DNA of 34,543 bases from assembly GCA_016784105.1 (NCBI GenBank), contig JADHVG010000010.1:1-34543 (forward strand). The letters run 5' to 3'. This DNA comes from Candidatus Woesearchaeota archaeon. GTDB taxonomy: Archaea > Nanobdellota > Nanobdellia > Woesearchaeales > GW2011-AR4. Position numbers and translations under genes: made by a program. The notes beneath the pieces are model-generated. The model made no database searches, had not been told where the DNA came from, and saw only the letters and a list, made by a program, of their open reading frames with translations. Shown here piece by piece: positions 15,779 to 25,294 of this stretch; position 1 is the stretch's first letter, and every line of letters begins with the position of its first letter.

Positions 15779-18700
15779 ATGAAAGTCAAAAAAATGAAGA
15801 TGCACAAAAAATCGAGGAAAATTTCTGCTATCCTCTTATTATCTATGCTTATTATTCTTCCAATAAACTCTTCTTTAGCCCTCGCTGGAATCATTGATGT
15901 AAATGCTGAAGGAAAGGACAAGGTTAATGGCTATATTAGAGAAACCGACCAGGTTGATTTTTCAGTCTCTGCTACGATAGCCGGAGACACTGAAATAACC
16001 ACTAATCAAGTTTTGTTAGGATCTAATGTGGAATTCGGCTCATGTACTGCAGGAATTGACGGTTTTGATTGTACTCTTAAATTTCCAGATTCCGGAGATA
16101 CTACTTTTGACGCTAAGCAGATACCTTATACCATAACCTTGAAAAGTGATTCCGGAACTGTTATTGATACTAAGACCGATAGCTTTTACGTTGACAATCT
16201 TCCTCCGACCGTCAACAGTTTCAGCGTTGACACAAGCGTCCTGTCTACTGGGAAGATAAGATTAAAATATGAAGTCCAGGATCGTGCCTGTTCCGGTTCA
16301 GGTTGTGAAGGTAAGTGCTCAGGCATAAGTAAGATAGAACTTTTTGAGACTGGAAGCAGTTACAAAGAAACCATCACTCTTAACACTAACTCCTGCTTAG
16401 TATCTGATAGGTCCATCGCTTCTATAACTCAGTTCAGCGAAGGTTCTCACACTGTTTTTGCTAAGGCTTATGATAATTTTGGTCTTGCTTCTTCCGTTTT
16501 ATCAGCTACTTTTGACTTTGATAAAAGCGCTCCTTCAATAGACACTTCTAGTTTTACGATAACTGATAGTAGCAATCTTCCTTTGGACCATTTTGGAAGT
16601 TCTCCAGTTCCGGTTATTGTCAAAATTAATATCCATGATTCTGATCTTAATAAAAACAATGTGTTTGCTGACTTAAGCCAAATTACTGGTAGCTCTGGAG
16701 ACAGCAACAAAAAAGCTTTGTGTTCCGGTGAAGATGCTGTTGAGTGTTCCTGGCAATTATCTTTGAATCCTGGAAATCCCGGAACTAAAACTATGAAGGT
16801 AGAAGCTACTGACGGCGCAGGTAATAAAGCAACAACTGACATCCAGAAAAATATGCAGTTGGATAATTCCGGACCAGTTGTTCTATCTATTACCTCTTTT
16901 CAGACTCAAGATGGGAAGAGTTTTGCAAAATTAACGGATAACAATTTCTTAGCAACTTTTTCCGAGCAAGATTCAGGCTTAAAGAAAGAAGATATTGTGC
17001 TTCACGCCTCCAATTCAAAGTCGGCAGATTCTTGTGTTAGTTCTGGAGGTATCTGGCAGTGTGAATTTTCCGGAATAAATTTTGCTAGCTCAGGAACATC
17101 TACTGTTTATATAGGTTCAGATTCAACTGATCGTCTTGGAAACAAAATAAACAGTCAATTTTCTCAGGAAGTTTTAGTGGATACTTCCCGTCCTTCGGTA
17201 TTGAAAGTAGTATCCAGAGGAATTGGAGGAAGTTCCAGCTTGTTAGCTAATTTAACAACTACCGGTTCCAAGATTCAGGTAGAAGCTGCAATATCTGATG
17301 ATAACATAGAATCCGCTTCCGGTGACTTTTCAAAATTTATATTTAACGCGGATAATATTCCGGCTGATTCTTGCATCAAGACTGCTGAAAAGACTTTTGT
17401 ATGTTCCTGGACAACTTCATCTATTGACATAGAAGGCCACATAAATGATTTCATAACTTTAAAGTTTAAGGATACTTCCGGCAACATTTTAGAAGCTAAG
17501 GAAAGGTTTGTTGTTTATGGTACTGATGGGGCTAGGACAGCTGACTTCTATACTAGCAATACTAGATGTTCTCCTGCTAATCTAGATAGGGGCACTATGG
17601 CCCTGATTGAGCAACGCGCTTACTGCATTGTTTCCTTAATCCCTCAAACTCTTGTGAACGATGTTGGAAGGTTTGAGGCTGTTGAACCAATCTCCATGAG
17701 TCTTGGAGAATGCACTGGTGATACTGGTTTTGTGCAAAATGTTGAGCTTCTTAATGATCAAACTGTTGAACCGGTCCTCAAGGTAACTTTCCAGAGGCAA
17801 GGAGGGAACATAGACAAAGTTGATCTTTTATGTCCTTTGAACATAATATCCAAACAAGGAAATACCATCATAACCACTCCTGAAACTGAAAACGCAGACA
17901 TTAATTTTCGGCTCTATAATCTTCCAGTTGGAGAACTAGAAGATTCTGTCCAGACAAAGATTGATACTGCGGTTGAAGATGCTGATAACGCTTTGAAGAT
18001 AGCAACAACTCTCAAGAAACTTTTCTTCTACGGAAAACAAATATGTCAAGTTGGAAATACCCTAGCTAATGTTGTTGTTTTGTATAGGACAGTGGGGGTT
18101 GTGTGGGACAATTGGGATGCTATAACAACTGGAACTCCCGTTAATGCTCCTGCCAAAGTAAAAAGGGAAGCGTGGAATGAGGTAACGGAGGCCATGCGAC
18201 AAAATGTTATTTCTGAATATCCTATGTTCAACAAAGCTTGTAATTTTGTAAATTGTAAGACCGTTGTGGACAGTGACGCTGCTACTTTTGATTTCGAAGG
18301 TCCTGATTCGATTCTAGGTAAGTGGCGTGCAGAAGGAAAAGACATCATTGGCAAGCTTGATGTTGGAAACGTTGTTTCTGAGTACGTTGGAGATGGAGGG
18401 GAAATTAGTGATCCTTCAAGGTTCATGAATCCTCGGGATAGTATCGCAGTTGCAACTCTTACTGCTTGCGTTCCGGGAATAATTCACGGTTTAGATAAGT
18501 ATAGGCAGATTCAGTGTATGTACGCTGACTGCTTAAAAACTGGAGTTGGTGTGCAAGGACTCCCAGTTTATGCTTGTGATGATCAAAAATCTTACGCAGA
18601 ATGCAAATATGTTGTTGGAGAAATCTTCCAGATACTTCCAATAACTGCAATGTTTGATTACTATGCTAACTTGATCAAGAACACTTTATCTAATCCTTTC

Positions 18701-18949
18701 AAGATCTTAGGTTCTGGTATCGCTCTGGTTTGTCAAACAGGTTCTGTTGAACCTTACTCTTACGGTCTTTGCTCCACAACAAAAATAATCTCGTTGTTAG
18801 GGTCAACAATCCAAGAAGTTACCTCCATATTTGATTCCAATCAGTGGACCGTACAAGATGATTTTTGCAAACGGCTAGATGAGAGTAATGATGATGACGA
18901 CAGCAGTGGAGATAGTGAAGAAAGCGGAGGACTCTTTGGCTGGTTTTAG
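15779..18949 (+). CDS. Cassette B large secreted Cys-containing protein with Ig-like repeats
   Basis: Signal peptide ISAILLLSMLIILPINSSLALAG; repeated Ig-like segments (FDKSAPSIDTSSFTITDSS, LDNSGPVVLSITSFQ, DTSRPSVLKVVSRG); C-terminal Cys module ACVPGIIHGLDKYRQIQCMYADCLKTG. Confidence 0.87.
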   Translation: MKVKKMKMHKKSRKISAILLLSMLIILPINSSLALAGIIDVNAEGKDKVNGYIRETDQVDFSVSATIAGDTEITTNQVLLGSNVEFGSCTAGIDGFDCTLKFPDSGDTTFDAKQIPYTITLKSDSGTVIDTKTDSFYVDNLPPTVNSFSVDTSVLSTGKIRLKYEVQDRACSGSGCEGKCSGISKIELFETGSSYKETITLNTNSCLVSDRSIASITQFSEGSHTVFAKAYDNFGLASSVLSATFDFDKSAPSIDTSSFTITDSSNLPLDHFGSSPVPVIVKINIHDSDLNKNNVFADLSQITGSSGDSNKKALCSGEDAVECSWQLSLNPGNPGTKTMKVEATDGAGNKATTDIQKNMQLDNSGPVVLSITSFQTQDGKSFAKLTDNNFLATFSEQDSGLKKEDIVLHASNSKSADSCVSSGGIWQCEFSGINFASSGTSTVYIGSDSTDRLGNKINSQFSQEVLVDTSRPSVLKVVSRGIGGSSSLLANLTTTGSKIQVEAAISDDNIESASGDFSKFIFNADNIPADSCIKTAEKTFVCSWTTSSIDIEGHINDFITLKFKDTSGNILEAKERFVVYGTDGARTADFYTSNTRCSPANLDRGTMALIEQRAYCIVSLIPQTLVNDVGRFEAVEPISMSLGECTGDTGFVQNVELLNDQTVEPVLKVTFQRQGGNIDKVDLLCPLNIISKQGNTIITTPETENADINFRLYNLPVGELEDSVQTKIDTAVEDADNALKIATTLKKLFFYGKQICQVGNTLANVVVLYRTVGVVWDNWDAITTGTPVNAPAKVKREAWNEVTEAMRQNVISEYPMFNKACNFVNCKTVVDSDAATFDFEGPDSILGKWRAEGKDIIGKLDVGNVVSEYVGDGGEISDPSRFMNPRDSIAVATLTACVPGIIHGLDKYRQIQCMYADCLKTGVGVQGLPVYACDDQKSYAECKYVVGEIFQILPITAMFDYYANLIKNTLSNPFKILGSGIALVCQTGSVEPYSYGLCSTTKIISLLGSTIQEVTSIFDSNQWTVQDDFCKRLDESNDDDDSSGDSEESGGLFGWF

Positions 18950-18952
18950 AAA

Positions 18953-21900
18953 ATGAAAAACAAAAAAGCAGTTATCAAAGGCTTTGTCACATTCTTACTA
19001 GTGATGATGGGTTTCTTCTTCCTAGGATTCTATACTGAAGATGAAATGATAACTGGTGCCGTTACCGGATTAGAAAAAGTTACTGGAATGGTTACTGATG
19101 AAGAATTGAGTAAGATGAGTTCTCCAGAAAAAACTGCTGCTATCCGTACTGGGACTCTTAGCGCTGCTCAATTAGAAGTTTTAACTGGAGACAATAGTGC
19201 TGGAGTAAGGACTGTTGCTGAAGAATATTTAGGGAAAGGTGCTTTTAATCCTGGTTCTGTCTTTAATATGCCTAATGATGAAGATTTAACTCTTTCAGAA
19301 GGAGATGGAGATACAACAACAGAATCTGTTACATCCCCCCTTTCAATTAGACCTCCTACTCAAGAAGAGCAAGATAGGAGAGTTACTGCAGTGAGTCCTG
19401 CAGAAAAACCCACGAAAACTGCAACTGTTCTGATTGATACTTTAGGGATAAATAACAAGATGTATGAAATTGATTATTATGAAAATGGACAGATAGCTAA
19501 GATCACCAGCAATGGGGATGAAGTTTCAAGAAATGATTTTGATTCTGATTTAGAAAAAAATCTGGGAATTAATCCTGAATCTGATGCAGATGTATACAGA
19601 GTAGCTGCACTGGTTTCTCAAGGTGCTTCTAATGAAGGATGGTTAGATGATTCTTATGTCAAGATAGAAGATAAAACTTTCAATAGAAAAAGTGCAGGAG
19701 AAAATCTACCAGGAACAGAAGCAGCGATAAAAAGGCAAATTTTCAATGACGACACAGAAGCACAAGAAACAGGAACAGCAGGAGAATTAACTCCGACTCC
19801 TAAAGTAGAACAGGTTATACTGCCTGAATGGGTCAGGCCTCTTGAAGCAGACCAAACAAGAACAGAAGTAGAAGGGGATGTCGTAACTTTCTATAACGAA
19901 AATGGAGAAAAGATTGGAACTTATAATACAAAAACAGAAACACGGATTTATTCTCCTCCTTTGGGAGATGAAGATACTCACGCACAAGACATAGGGACAG
20001 CAGGGGAAATTTATGAAGTTGGAAATGCTTATGGTTCTCAGGAGGGTACTGGACTTCCTCAAAGTATAACCATTCTAGAATCCTATGAAGGATTTCTATT
20101 TGCAGAAGGGAGCTCAGATGGTCAGAATTATGTTTTTCATGATAATGAATGGAAGTCAATTAATAATTTTGAGGATATTAGTAAATTTAGGAATGAAAAT
20201 GGAAGGGTAATCTTATTCCATGAATCTGGAGAAGAATATTCAGTCATATATGACAATAAAGATGGTGATCTAACAGGCAAAACGTTAACCCTTACAGAAA
20301 GAGATGCACTCATAGGAGCATCAGAATTAGTGCCTGAATCTAAAACAGCTATTGAAGCAGATGATATAGACCCAGCAGATGGTACTCCTCCTGCATTATT
20401 ATCTGGATCTGGAACAACTACTGGGCAAACAGCCGCGAACGAAGACGCTTATGAAGGTTCCGAAAAAACAACATCTCCGCAATCTTCAGATGAATCTAGT
20501 TCTGATGCAAATTCCAATGCTGCGCCAACAACAAAAACAATTTACAAAACAACTCTTCCTGACGGCACAGTGATACAATCAGAAAACAAAAAAGAGATTG
20601 AAGATTATTTAACAAGGAAAAACATAAAGGCTAAGATAGAAACAATAACTTTGAAAGTTGGTGAGACTGTTGCTGAGGTAGAGGGTTTCAAGAGTTCTTG
20701 TGATAATAAATTAAATATTTGTGATGTTACCGGTCCGGATGGTTATTATAAGTCTTTTACTGGCGAAAATAGGCAATCTGAAGCGGAAAGCCATGGAAAT
20801 GAAAAAAATAATGAACTCTACAAAAAAAGATTAGAAGATTTAGTTAAAAAAGAAAAAGGAACTTTGATTGAGGGAGATAATGAGTTTTTCATGGAGAAGA
20901 ATGGGTTAGTGTTCCATTATGATCCAAACTCCAATACTTTTAGTAAAACACAATCAGATACTTACACTTCTGTTGAGAGTGTTGGTGATTTCAAAGTTTT
21001 TAGGAAGTTTGTTTATGATAAAAAAGAGGAGGAGTATGACGAAGAAGTGTTCTATCTGGAAAATGAACAAGGGGAGAAATTGTACTTAGATCCTCAAACT
21101 TTAGAAGAAATTAAGAAATTAAAGGGAGATTCTGAAAAAATTAAGGTGTCTGGTAATGGGGATAGTGCTTCTTACACTTTTTCTTTAGAGAATGGTAGAT
21201 CTCAAGAGATAGTTACGGAACCAGGCTTGAGACACACAAAATTTTTGGATACTATTTATGAAAAAGATGGTAAAAGGTTAACTCAAGAAGAATTTGATGC
21301 TCTCGGGGATGAGGAAAAAAAGAAGATACAAAAAAGTTCTAAGATTATGGTTGCAGAAATAATTCAAACTAGTTCTTCAACTACTCGGACTAATTATCGG
21401 TATGATTCTTCCCTAAAAAGAATGGTCGGAGATAGTGTAGTTACAAAAAGTGCTGATGGAACAACAAGTTATGAGTATAAGGAGTGTGATACTCCAACTA
21501 AGTGTGCGACCGTTACTTTTGATGATAAAGGCGAACCAAGTAAGTGTGTTGGAGAGAATTCTATTTGTAAGGACTTGGGGAATAAGATGGAAAGGGCTAA
21601 CACTGCTCAAAATAAACATTCTTCTAGGCAATTTTTCTCTCAATTAGAAACTACTTTAACTAGATTTTCTGGTTTGGGTTATTATGCTACTTTATTCTTC
21701 GAAGAGGGAGATTTGGATGAGTGGAGGAATAGTGTTGATGAAGCGTTCTCAACTCTTTATTTAGGTACGGAGTACTGGACTTCTGAGATTTGTGCGGCGG
21801 ACATAGAACGTGACCAGCAAGGTGTTGCTTACGTTGACACAAAATTAGGCCTTGCAGGAGTTGCTGCTCACATACAAGCGACAAGAAGTGAAGAGTTGAT

Positions 21901-22336
21901 TCTTCCTGGAATTGATTATGATGAAAAAGGAATAGTGAATAGTCCTAGAGAATTTTTGTATAAGGTAACGTTCAACGTAAGAAATGGTGATTATGATACT
22001 GACCCTAATGCTTTGGAAAAATTAAAGTTTAATGTAGAATTACGAGGAGAAAGAACAATAAATATTTACAAACAGAAGATAACTGTTGATAAGGGAAGTT
22101 CTCATGCTGCTTTAGCAGGTAATTCTTTTGTGCAGTACTCTAATTATTTTTATGATACTGTCTGTTTGATTTTTGATGATGCTCCTACTTCTTGGAGATT
22201 GAGTGATGACACTGTTTGCAATACCATACAAGGTCCTACCAGCCCTTCTTCTACTGGAGGTTCTAGCTCTGGAGGAAGTAGTAGTGGAGGTTCCAGAGAG
22301 AGCAATGAGGGAGATGGTGACACTAATGACGTTTAG
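18953..22336 (+). CDS. Cassette B large membrane-anchored protein with ITGAVTG motif and Ser/Gly-rich C-terminus
   Basis: TM GFVTFLLVMMGFFFLGFYT then EMITGAVTGLEKVTGMVT; C-terminal RQFF, FLYKVTFNV and VCLIFDD...DTVC segments match the cassette A 505-aa protein. Confidence 0.85.
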   Translation: MKNKKAVIKGFVTFLLVMMGFFFLGFYTEDEMITGAVTGLEKVTGMVTDEELSKMSSPEKTAAIRTGTLSAAQLEVLTGDNSAGVRTVAEEYLGKGAFNPGSVFNMPNDEDLTLSEGDGDTTTESVTSPLSIRPPTQEEQDRRVTAVSPAEKPTKTATVLIDTLGINNKMYEIDYYENGQIAKITSNGDEVSRNDFDSDLEKNLGINPESDADVYRVAALVSQGASNEGWLDDSYVKIEDKTFNRKSAGENLPGTEAAIKRQIFNDDTEAQETGTAGELTPTPKVEQVILPEWVRPLEADQTRTEVEGDVVTFYNENGEKIGTYNTKTETRIYSPPLGDEDTHAQDIGTAGEIYEVGNAYGSQEGTGLPQSITILESYEGFLFAEGSSDGQNYVFHDNEWKSINNFEDISKFRNENGRVILFHESGEEYSVIYDNKDGDLTGKTLTLTERDALIGASELVPESKTAIEADDIDPADGTPPALLSGSGTTTGQTAANEDAYEGSEKTTSPQSSDESSSDANSNAAPTTKTIYKTTLPDGTVIQSENKKEIEDYLTRKNIKAKIETITLKVGETVAEVEGFKSSCDNKLNICDVTGPDGYYKSFTGENRQSEAESHGNEKNNELYKKRLEDLVKKEKGTLIEGDNEFFMEKNGLVFHYDPNSNTFSKTQSDTYTSVESVGDFKVFRKFVYDKKEEEYDEEVFYLENEQGEKLYLDPQTLEEIKKLKGDSEKIKVSGNGDSASYTFSLENGRSQEIVTEPGLRHTKFLDTIYEKDGKRLTQEEFDALGDEEKKKIQKSSKIMVAEIIQTSSSTTRTNYRYDSSLKRMVGDSVVTKSADGTTSYEYKECDTPTKCATVTFDDKGEPSKCVGENSICKDLGNKMERANTAQNKHSSRQFFSQLETTLTRFSGLGYYATLFFEEGDLDEWRNSVDEAFSTLYLGTEYWTSEICAADIERDQQGVAYVDTKLGLAGVAAHIQATRSEELILPGIDYDEKGIVNSPREFLYKVTFNVRNGDYDTDPNALEKLKFNVELRGERTINIYKQKITVDKGSSHAALAGNSFVQYSNYFYDTVCLIFDDAPTSWRLSDDTVCNTIQGPTSPSSTGGSSSGGSSSGGSRESNEGDGDTNDV

Positions 22337-22372
22337 GAAATATTTATAAAAAGTATTTAGAAGGTTGAATAA

Positions 22373-23125
22373 ATGGTAAAAAAAGAGGGTTTGTTAAAGC
22401 ATAGTTATTCTTTATTTCTTGACTCGTTCAAGGACATTGATAAAAAATTTCCACTCGTTATCTTATATGATTTCTTATTTTATTTTGTGTTGGTGCAGGC
22501 TGGAAACTTGATGTTATTGTTCTTGCAAAAGAAAGCTTCTTCCATAAATTTAACTAATGATTTTTTGGCTTTGGATCCTGCGCAAGCAACAAGCATGCTT
22601 TCTTCTTTGAAAGGATTTCTTTTTTTTGTTGTTCTTGCTATGGTGCTTTTTGTGTTATTTAACACGATCAACGCAAGCCTTTTCAAAGGACTGGTATGGT
22701 CCACCTCTTCCAAGAAATCTTATAATAAAGAGACTTTCAAAAATTTCCTTAAGATAAACATCGTTTGGATTCCTTCCTGGGTAATCTTGGTTTTCTTGTG
22801 GAACGTTATCATGACTCAACAGGCAGCTACCATTGCAGGAGTCATAACCCTACTGCTTGCACTCCACCTTACTGGAATCATAAATGTTTCAATTCTAAGA
22901 AAAAGTAAAACTCCATTAAAAGATGCTTTTTCATTAGGTATTAAAAAGTTACATTTTTTCTTGATCCCTTACCTGGTGGTTTCGATTTTTTTCTTCATAT
23001 TTTTCAAGCTGCATTCGTTAATAGCAGCGTCTTTACATCTTTACTTTAATATTTTGATTTTGCTTGTATTTTTAGCGTGGACAAGATATTTTATTGTTAG
23101 GATTGTTGATAGCATAAGAAAATAG
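22373..23125 (+). CDS. Multi-TM membrane protein of cassette B, paralog of 31868-32716
   Basis: Several hydrophobic helices; AFSLGIKKLHFFLIPYLVVSIFFF...WTRYFIVRIV matches VFSIGTKKFVPVITSYLIIIFSVI...WTKIYFYIVI. Confidence 0.82.
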   Translation: MVKKEGLLKHSYSLFLDSFKDIDKKFPLVILYDFLFYFVLVQAGNLMLLFLQKKASSINLTNDFLALDPAQATSMLSSLKGFLFFVVLAMVLFVLFNTINASLFKGLVWSTSSKKSYNKETFKNFLKINIVWIPSWVILVFLWNVIMTQQAATIAGVITLLLALHLTGIINVSILRKSKTPLKDAFSLGIKKLHFFLIPYLVVSIFFFIFFKLHSLIAASLHLYFNILILLVFLAWTRYFIVRIVDSIRK

Positions 23126-23168
23126 TCACAAAAAGAGGGGTTTTCTTGATTAAAAGTTTGAACACCAA

Positions 23169-23180
23169 AAAACTTATAAA
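23169..23180 (+). promoter_or_regulatory. TATA-like promoter element of cassette C (AAACTTATAAAT)
   Basis: TTATAAAT core in the AT-rich gap upstream of the small AbrB-like gene. Confidence 0.4.
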
Positions 23181-23268
23181 TCCATATATGAATTAGATAT
23201 ATTTAATAGTTAAAATTATGACTTAATAACTATAATCTATATATAAAACAGATATTAAACATATATAA

Positions 23269-23418
23269 ATGAAGTTTACAAAAAAAGTGATGAAGACTTC
23301 TGGAGGGATTGTAGTTAGGGTTCCTGCAGATATTTGCAAACTTCTTAATTTAACGGAAAAAGATTATGTTGAGATAGATTTGCAAAAAATAAATTTGAAA
23401 GAATTAAGTAAAAAATAA
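23269..23418 (+). CDS. Small AbrB/SpoVT-like DNA-binding protein, 49 aa, head of cassette C
   Basis: MKFTKKVMKTSGGIVVRVPADICKLLNLTEKDYVEIDLQKINLKELSKK*: GGIVVRVPADICKLLNLTEKDYVEI matches the AbrB hairpin pattern. Below the ORF-track cutoff. Confidence 0.78.
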   Translation: MKFTKKVMKTSGGIVVRVPADICKLLNLTEKDYVEIDLQKINLKELSKK

Positions 23419-23431
23419 TAGTGCGAGTAAA

Positions 23432-25294
23432 ATGTTTACAAAAAAAAGAGGTCAGGCATCTATTTTCATGGTATTCGCAATTGTAATCCTATTGGCAGGA
23501 TCATTTTATTTTTACACTCAAAAAATTTCATTAAAAGAAATTACTATCATAGATTCGGAAGCCGCTCCTGTCAAAAATTTCGTGGAAGAATGCATAAGTA
23601 ATGTCGCAAAACAAGGCTTAACTATCCTTGGAGCTAATGGTGGTTACATAACCTTCCCTGAAGAGATAGAACGTAACAAGAACTCTTATCTGCAAACAGG
23701 ACCAATAAGCAGCATAAAGAATCCTTATTGGTGGCATGATGGCATAGAAACAATACCTGGAGAAACTTTCATGATAAGCCAGATAGAATCTTATGTAAAA
23801 GAAAACTTAAACAGTTGTGTAAATAATTTCGCAGCCTTTACCAACAAGTTTGATGTTAAGGAACTCTCTGACTTGGAAGTAGATGTATCTTTGAATGAAA
23901 ATGATGTTACTGTTGATGTTTCCTGGAAATTAGATTTAATAAATAAGCTTAACAGCACAACCCTAAAACTAGAAAGCTTCAAAGAAATAGTGCCTATAAG
24001 ATTAAAAAAGATCTATCAGGCAGCAAGAGATATTTATGAAGCTGAAAAGAGAGATTTCTTCTTGGAATTTAAGACCATAGATCTCATAACCTTAGATGAG
24101 TCCATTCCCACAACCGATCTTGAAGCAACGTGCACCGAAAGAACATGGAATCAGGATGTTATTGAAAGCAAACTGAAAAGGCTTTTAGCGATTAATTTGC
24201 CGTACATTAATGTTCTGGGTACTGATTTTGATGATAACATTTACGTTCCTAATCCTTTTGGAGAGGACACTTACAAATCATCTTACTATAACCAGCATTA
24301 CAAGTGGCAAGTAAAAGATAAGAGTTATGATAATCTAAAAGTTTCTATTGATTACGATGAGAAGTGGCCTTTCGAATTTACAGCCCGTCCAAGCAGTAAT
24401 GGCATCTTAAAATCTAACGCGCAAAAAGGGCAAAATCTTCTTGGATTTTTATGCTTGCACATCTGGCATTTTACTTACGATGCTGTTTTCCCAGTAAAGA
24501 TAACGATAACCGATCCTGATTCAGAACAATTCCTATTTTCTTATGCTTTGAAAACCAGCGTAGATCATAATCAACCTAAGCGTGAAAACTTTGCATCAAC
24601 AATTTTTGAGCAACAAGACGTGATAAGCAACGAGGAATATTGCAATGATGTTGTGGACATAACAACCATTTCCACTCTCAGCAACTCCACAACCGAAGAA
24701 GCGATTGATGATGTTGAATTAAGTTTTACTTGCGGTATCTTCACTTGCGACATGGGTAAAAGCGAATGGGCAAGTTTTGGTGCTTCTGCTGAGTTAAGTA
24801 AACCGTTCCCTTACTGTGTGAATGGTATCTTAAGAGCAAATAAAGAAGGTTTTGAAGAATCTCAAATGTTTATAAATACGGAAGGGACAAGAGATTATAC
24901 TATTTACTTAAAACCAACAAAAACCTTTGAGAGCTATGAAATAGTAAAACATGAGGTGGATGATTTATCTATAACTAACAAGATGCAGGAAGATGAAATA
25001 GCTTCTATAACGCTTACCTCAACCACAAACGAGTTTGAAAGCTTCGGTATTATTCCAAGTGAAGACTTTCCTTTAAAGCTTCTTGACCAAGATCAGGAAT
25101 ATGACCTTACCATCCACTTGTCAGATAAAGAAAATGTTAAGGGCATGTACAAAACTGTATGGAAAGTTAAAAAATCAGAATTACAAGGTTCAAATAAAAT
25201 AATTTTCCATATTGTAGAAAGTGGCAACTCAGAATCATTATCAGAGAACATAGAACAATACTCGAACGAACTTCCAAAACCGGTAATAATATGA
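23432..25294 (+). CDS. Cassette C pilin-like (QASIFMVFA) secreted/anchored protein, paralog 3
   Basis: MFTKKRGQASIFMVFAIVILLAGSFYFYT; NFVEECISNVAKQGLTILGANGGYITFPEE; NPYWWHD; PFPYCVNGILRANKEGFEES. Confidence 0.88.
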   Translation: MFTKKRGQASIFMVFAIVILLAGSFYFYTQKISLKEITIIDSEAAPVKNFVEECISNVAKQGLTILGANGGYITFPEEIERNKNSYLQTGPISSIKNPYWWHDGIETIPGETFMISQIESYVKENLNSCVNNFAAFTNKFDVKELSDLEVDVSLNENDVTVDVSWKLDLINKLNSTTLKLESFKEIVPIRLKKIYQAARDIYEAEKRDFFLEFKTIDLITLDESIPTTDLEATCTERTWNQDVIESKLKRLLAINLPYINVLGTDFDDNIYVPNPFGEDTYKSSYYNQHYKWQVKDKSYDNLKVSIDYDEKWPFEFTARPSSNGILKSNAQKGQNLLGFLCLHIWHFTYDAVFPVKITITDPDSEQFLFSYALKTSVDHNQPKRENFASTIFEQQDVISNEEYCNDVVDITTISTLSNSTTEEAIDDVELSFTCGIFTCDMGKSEWASFGASAELSKPFPYCVNGILRANKEGFEESQMFINTEGTRDYTIYLKPTKTFESYEIVKHEVDDLSITNKMQEDEIASITLTSTTNEFESFGIIPSEDFPLKLLDQDQEYDLTIHLSDKENVKGMYKTVWKVKKSELQGSNKIIFHIVESGNSESLSENIEQYSNELPKPVII

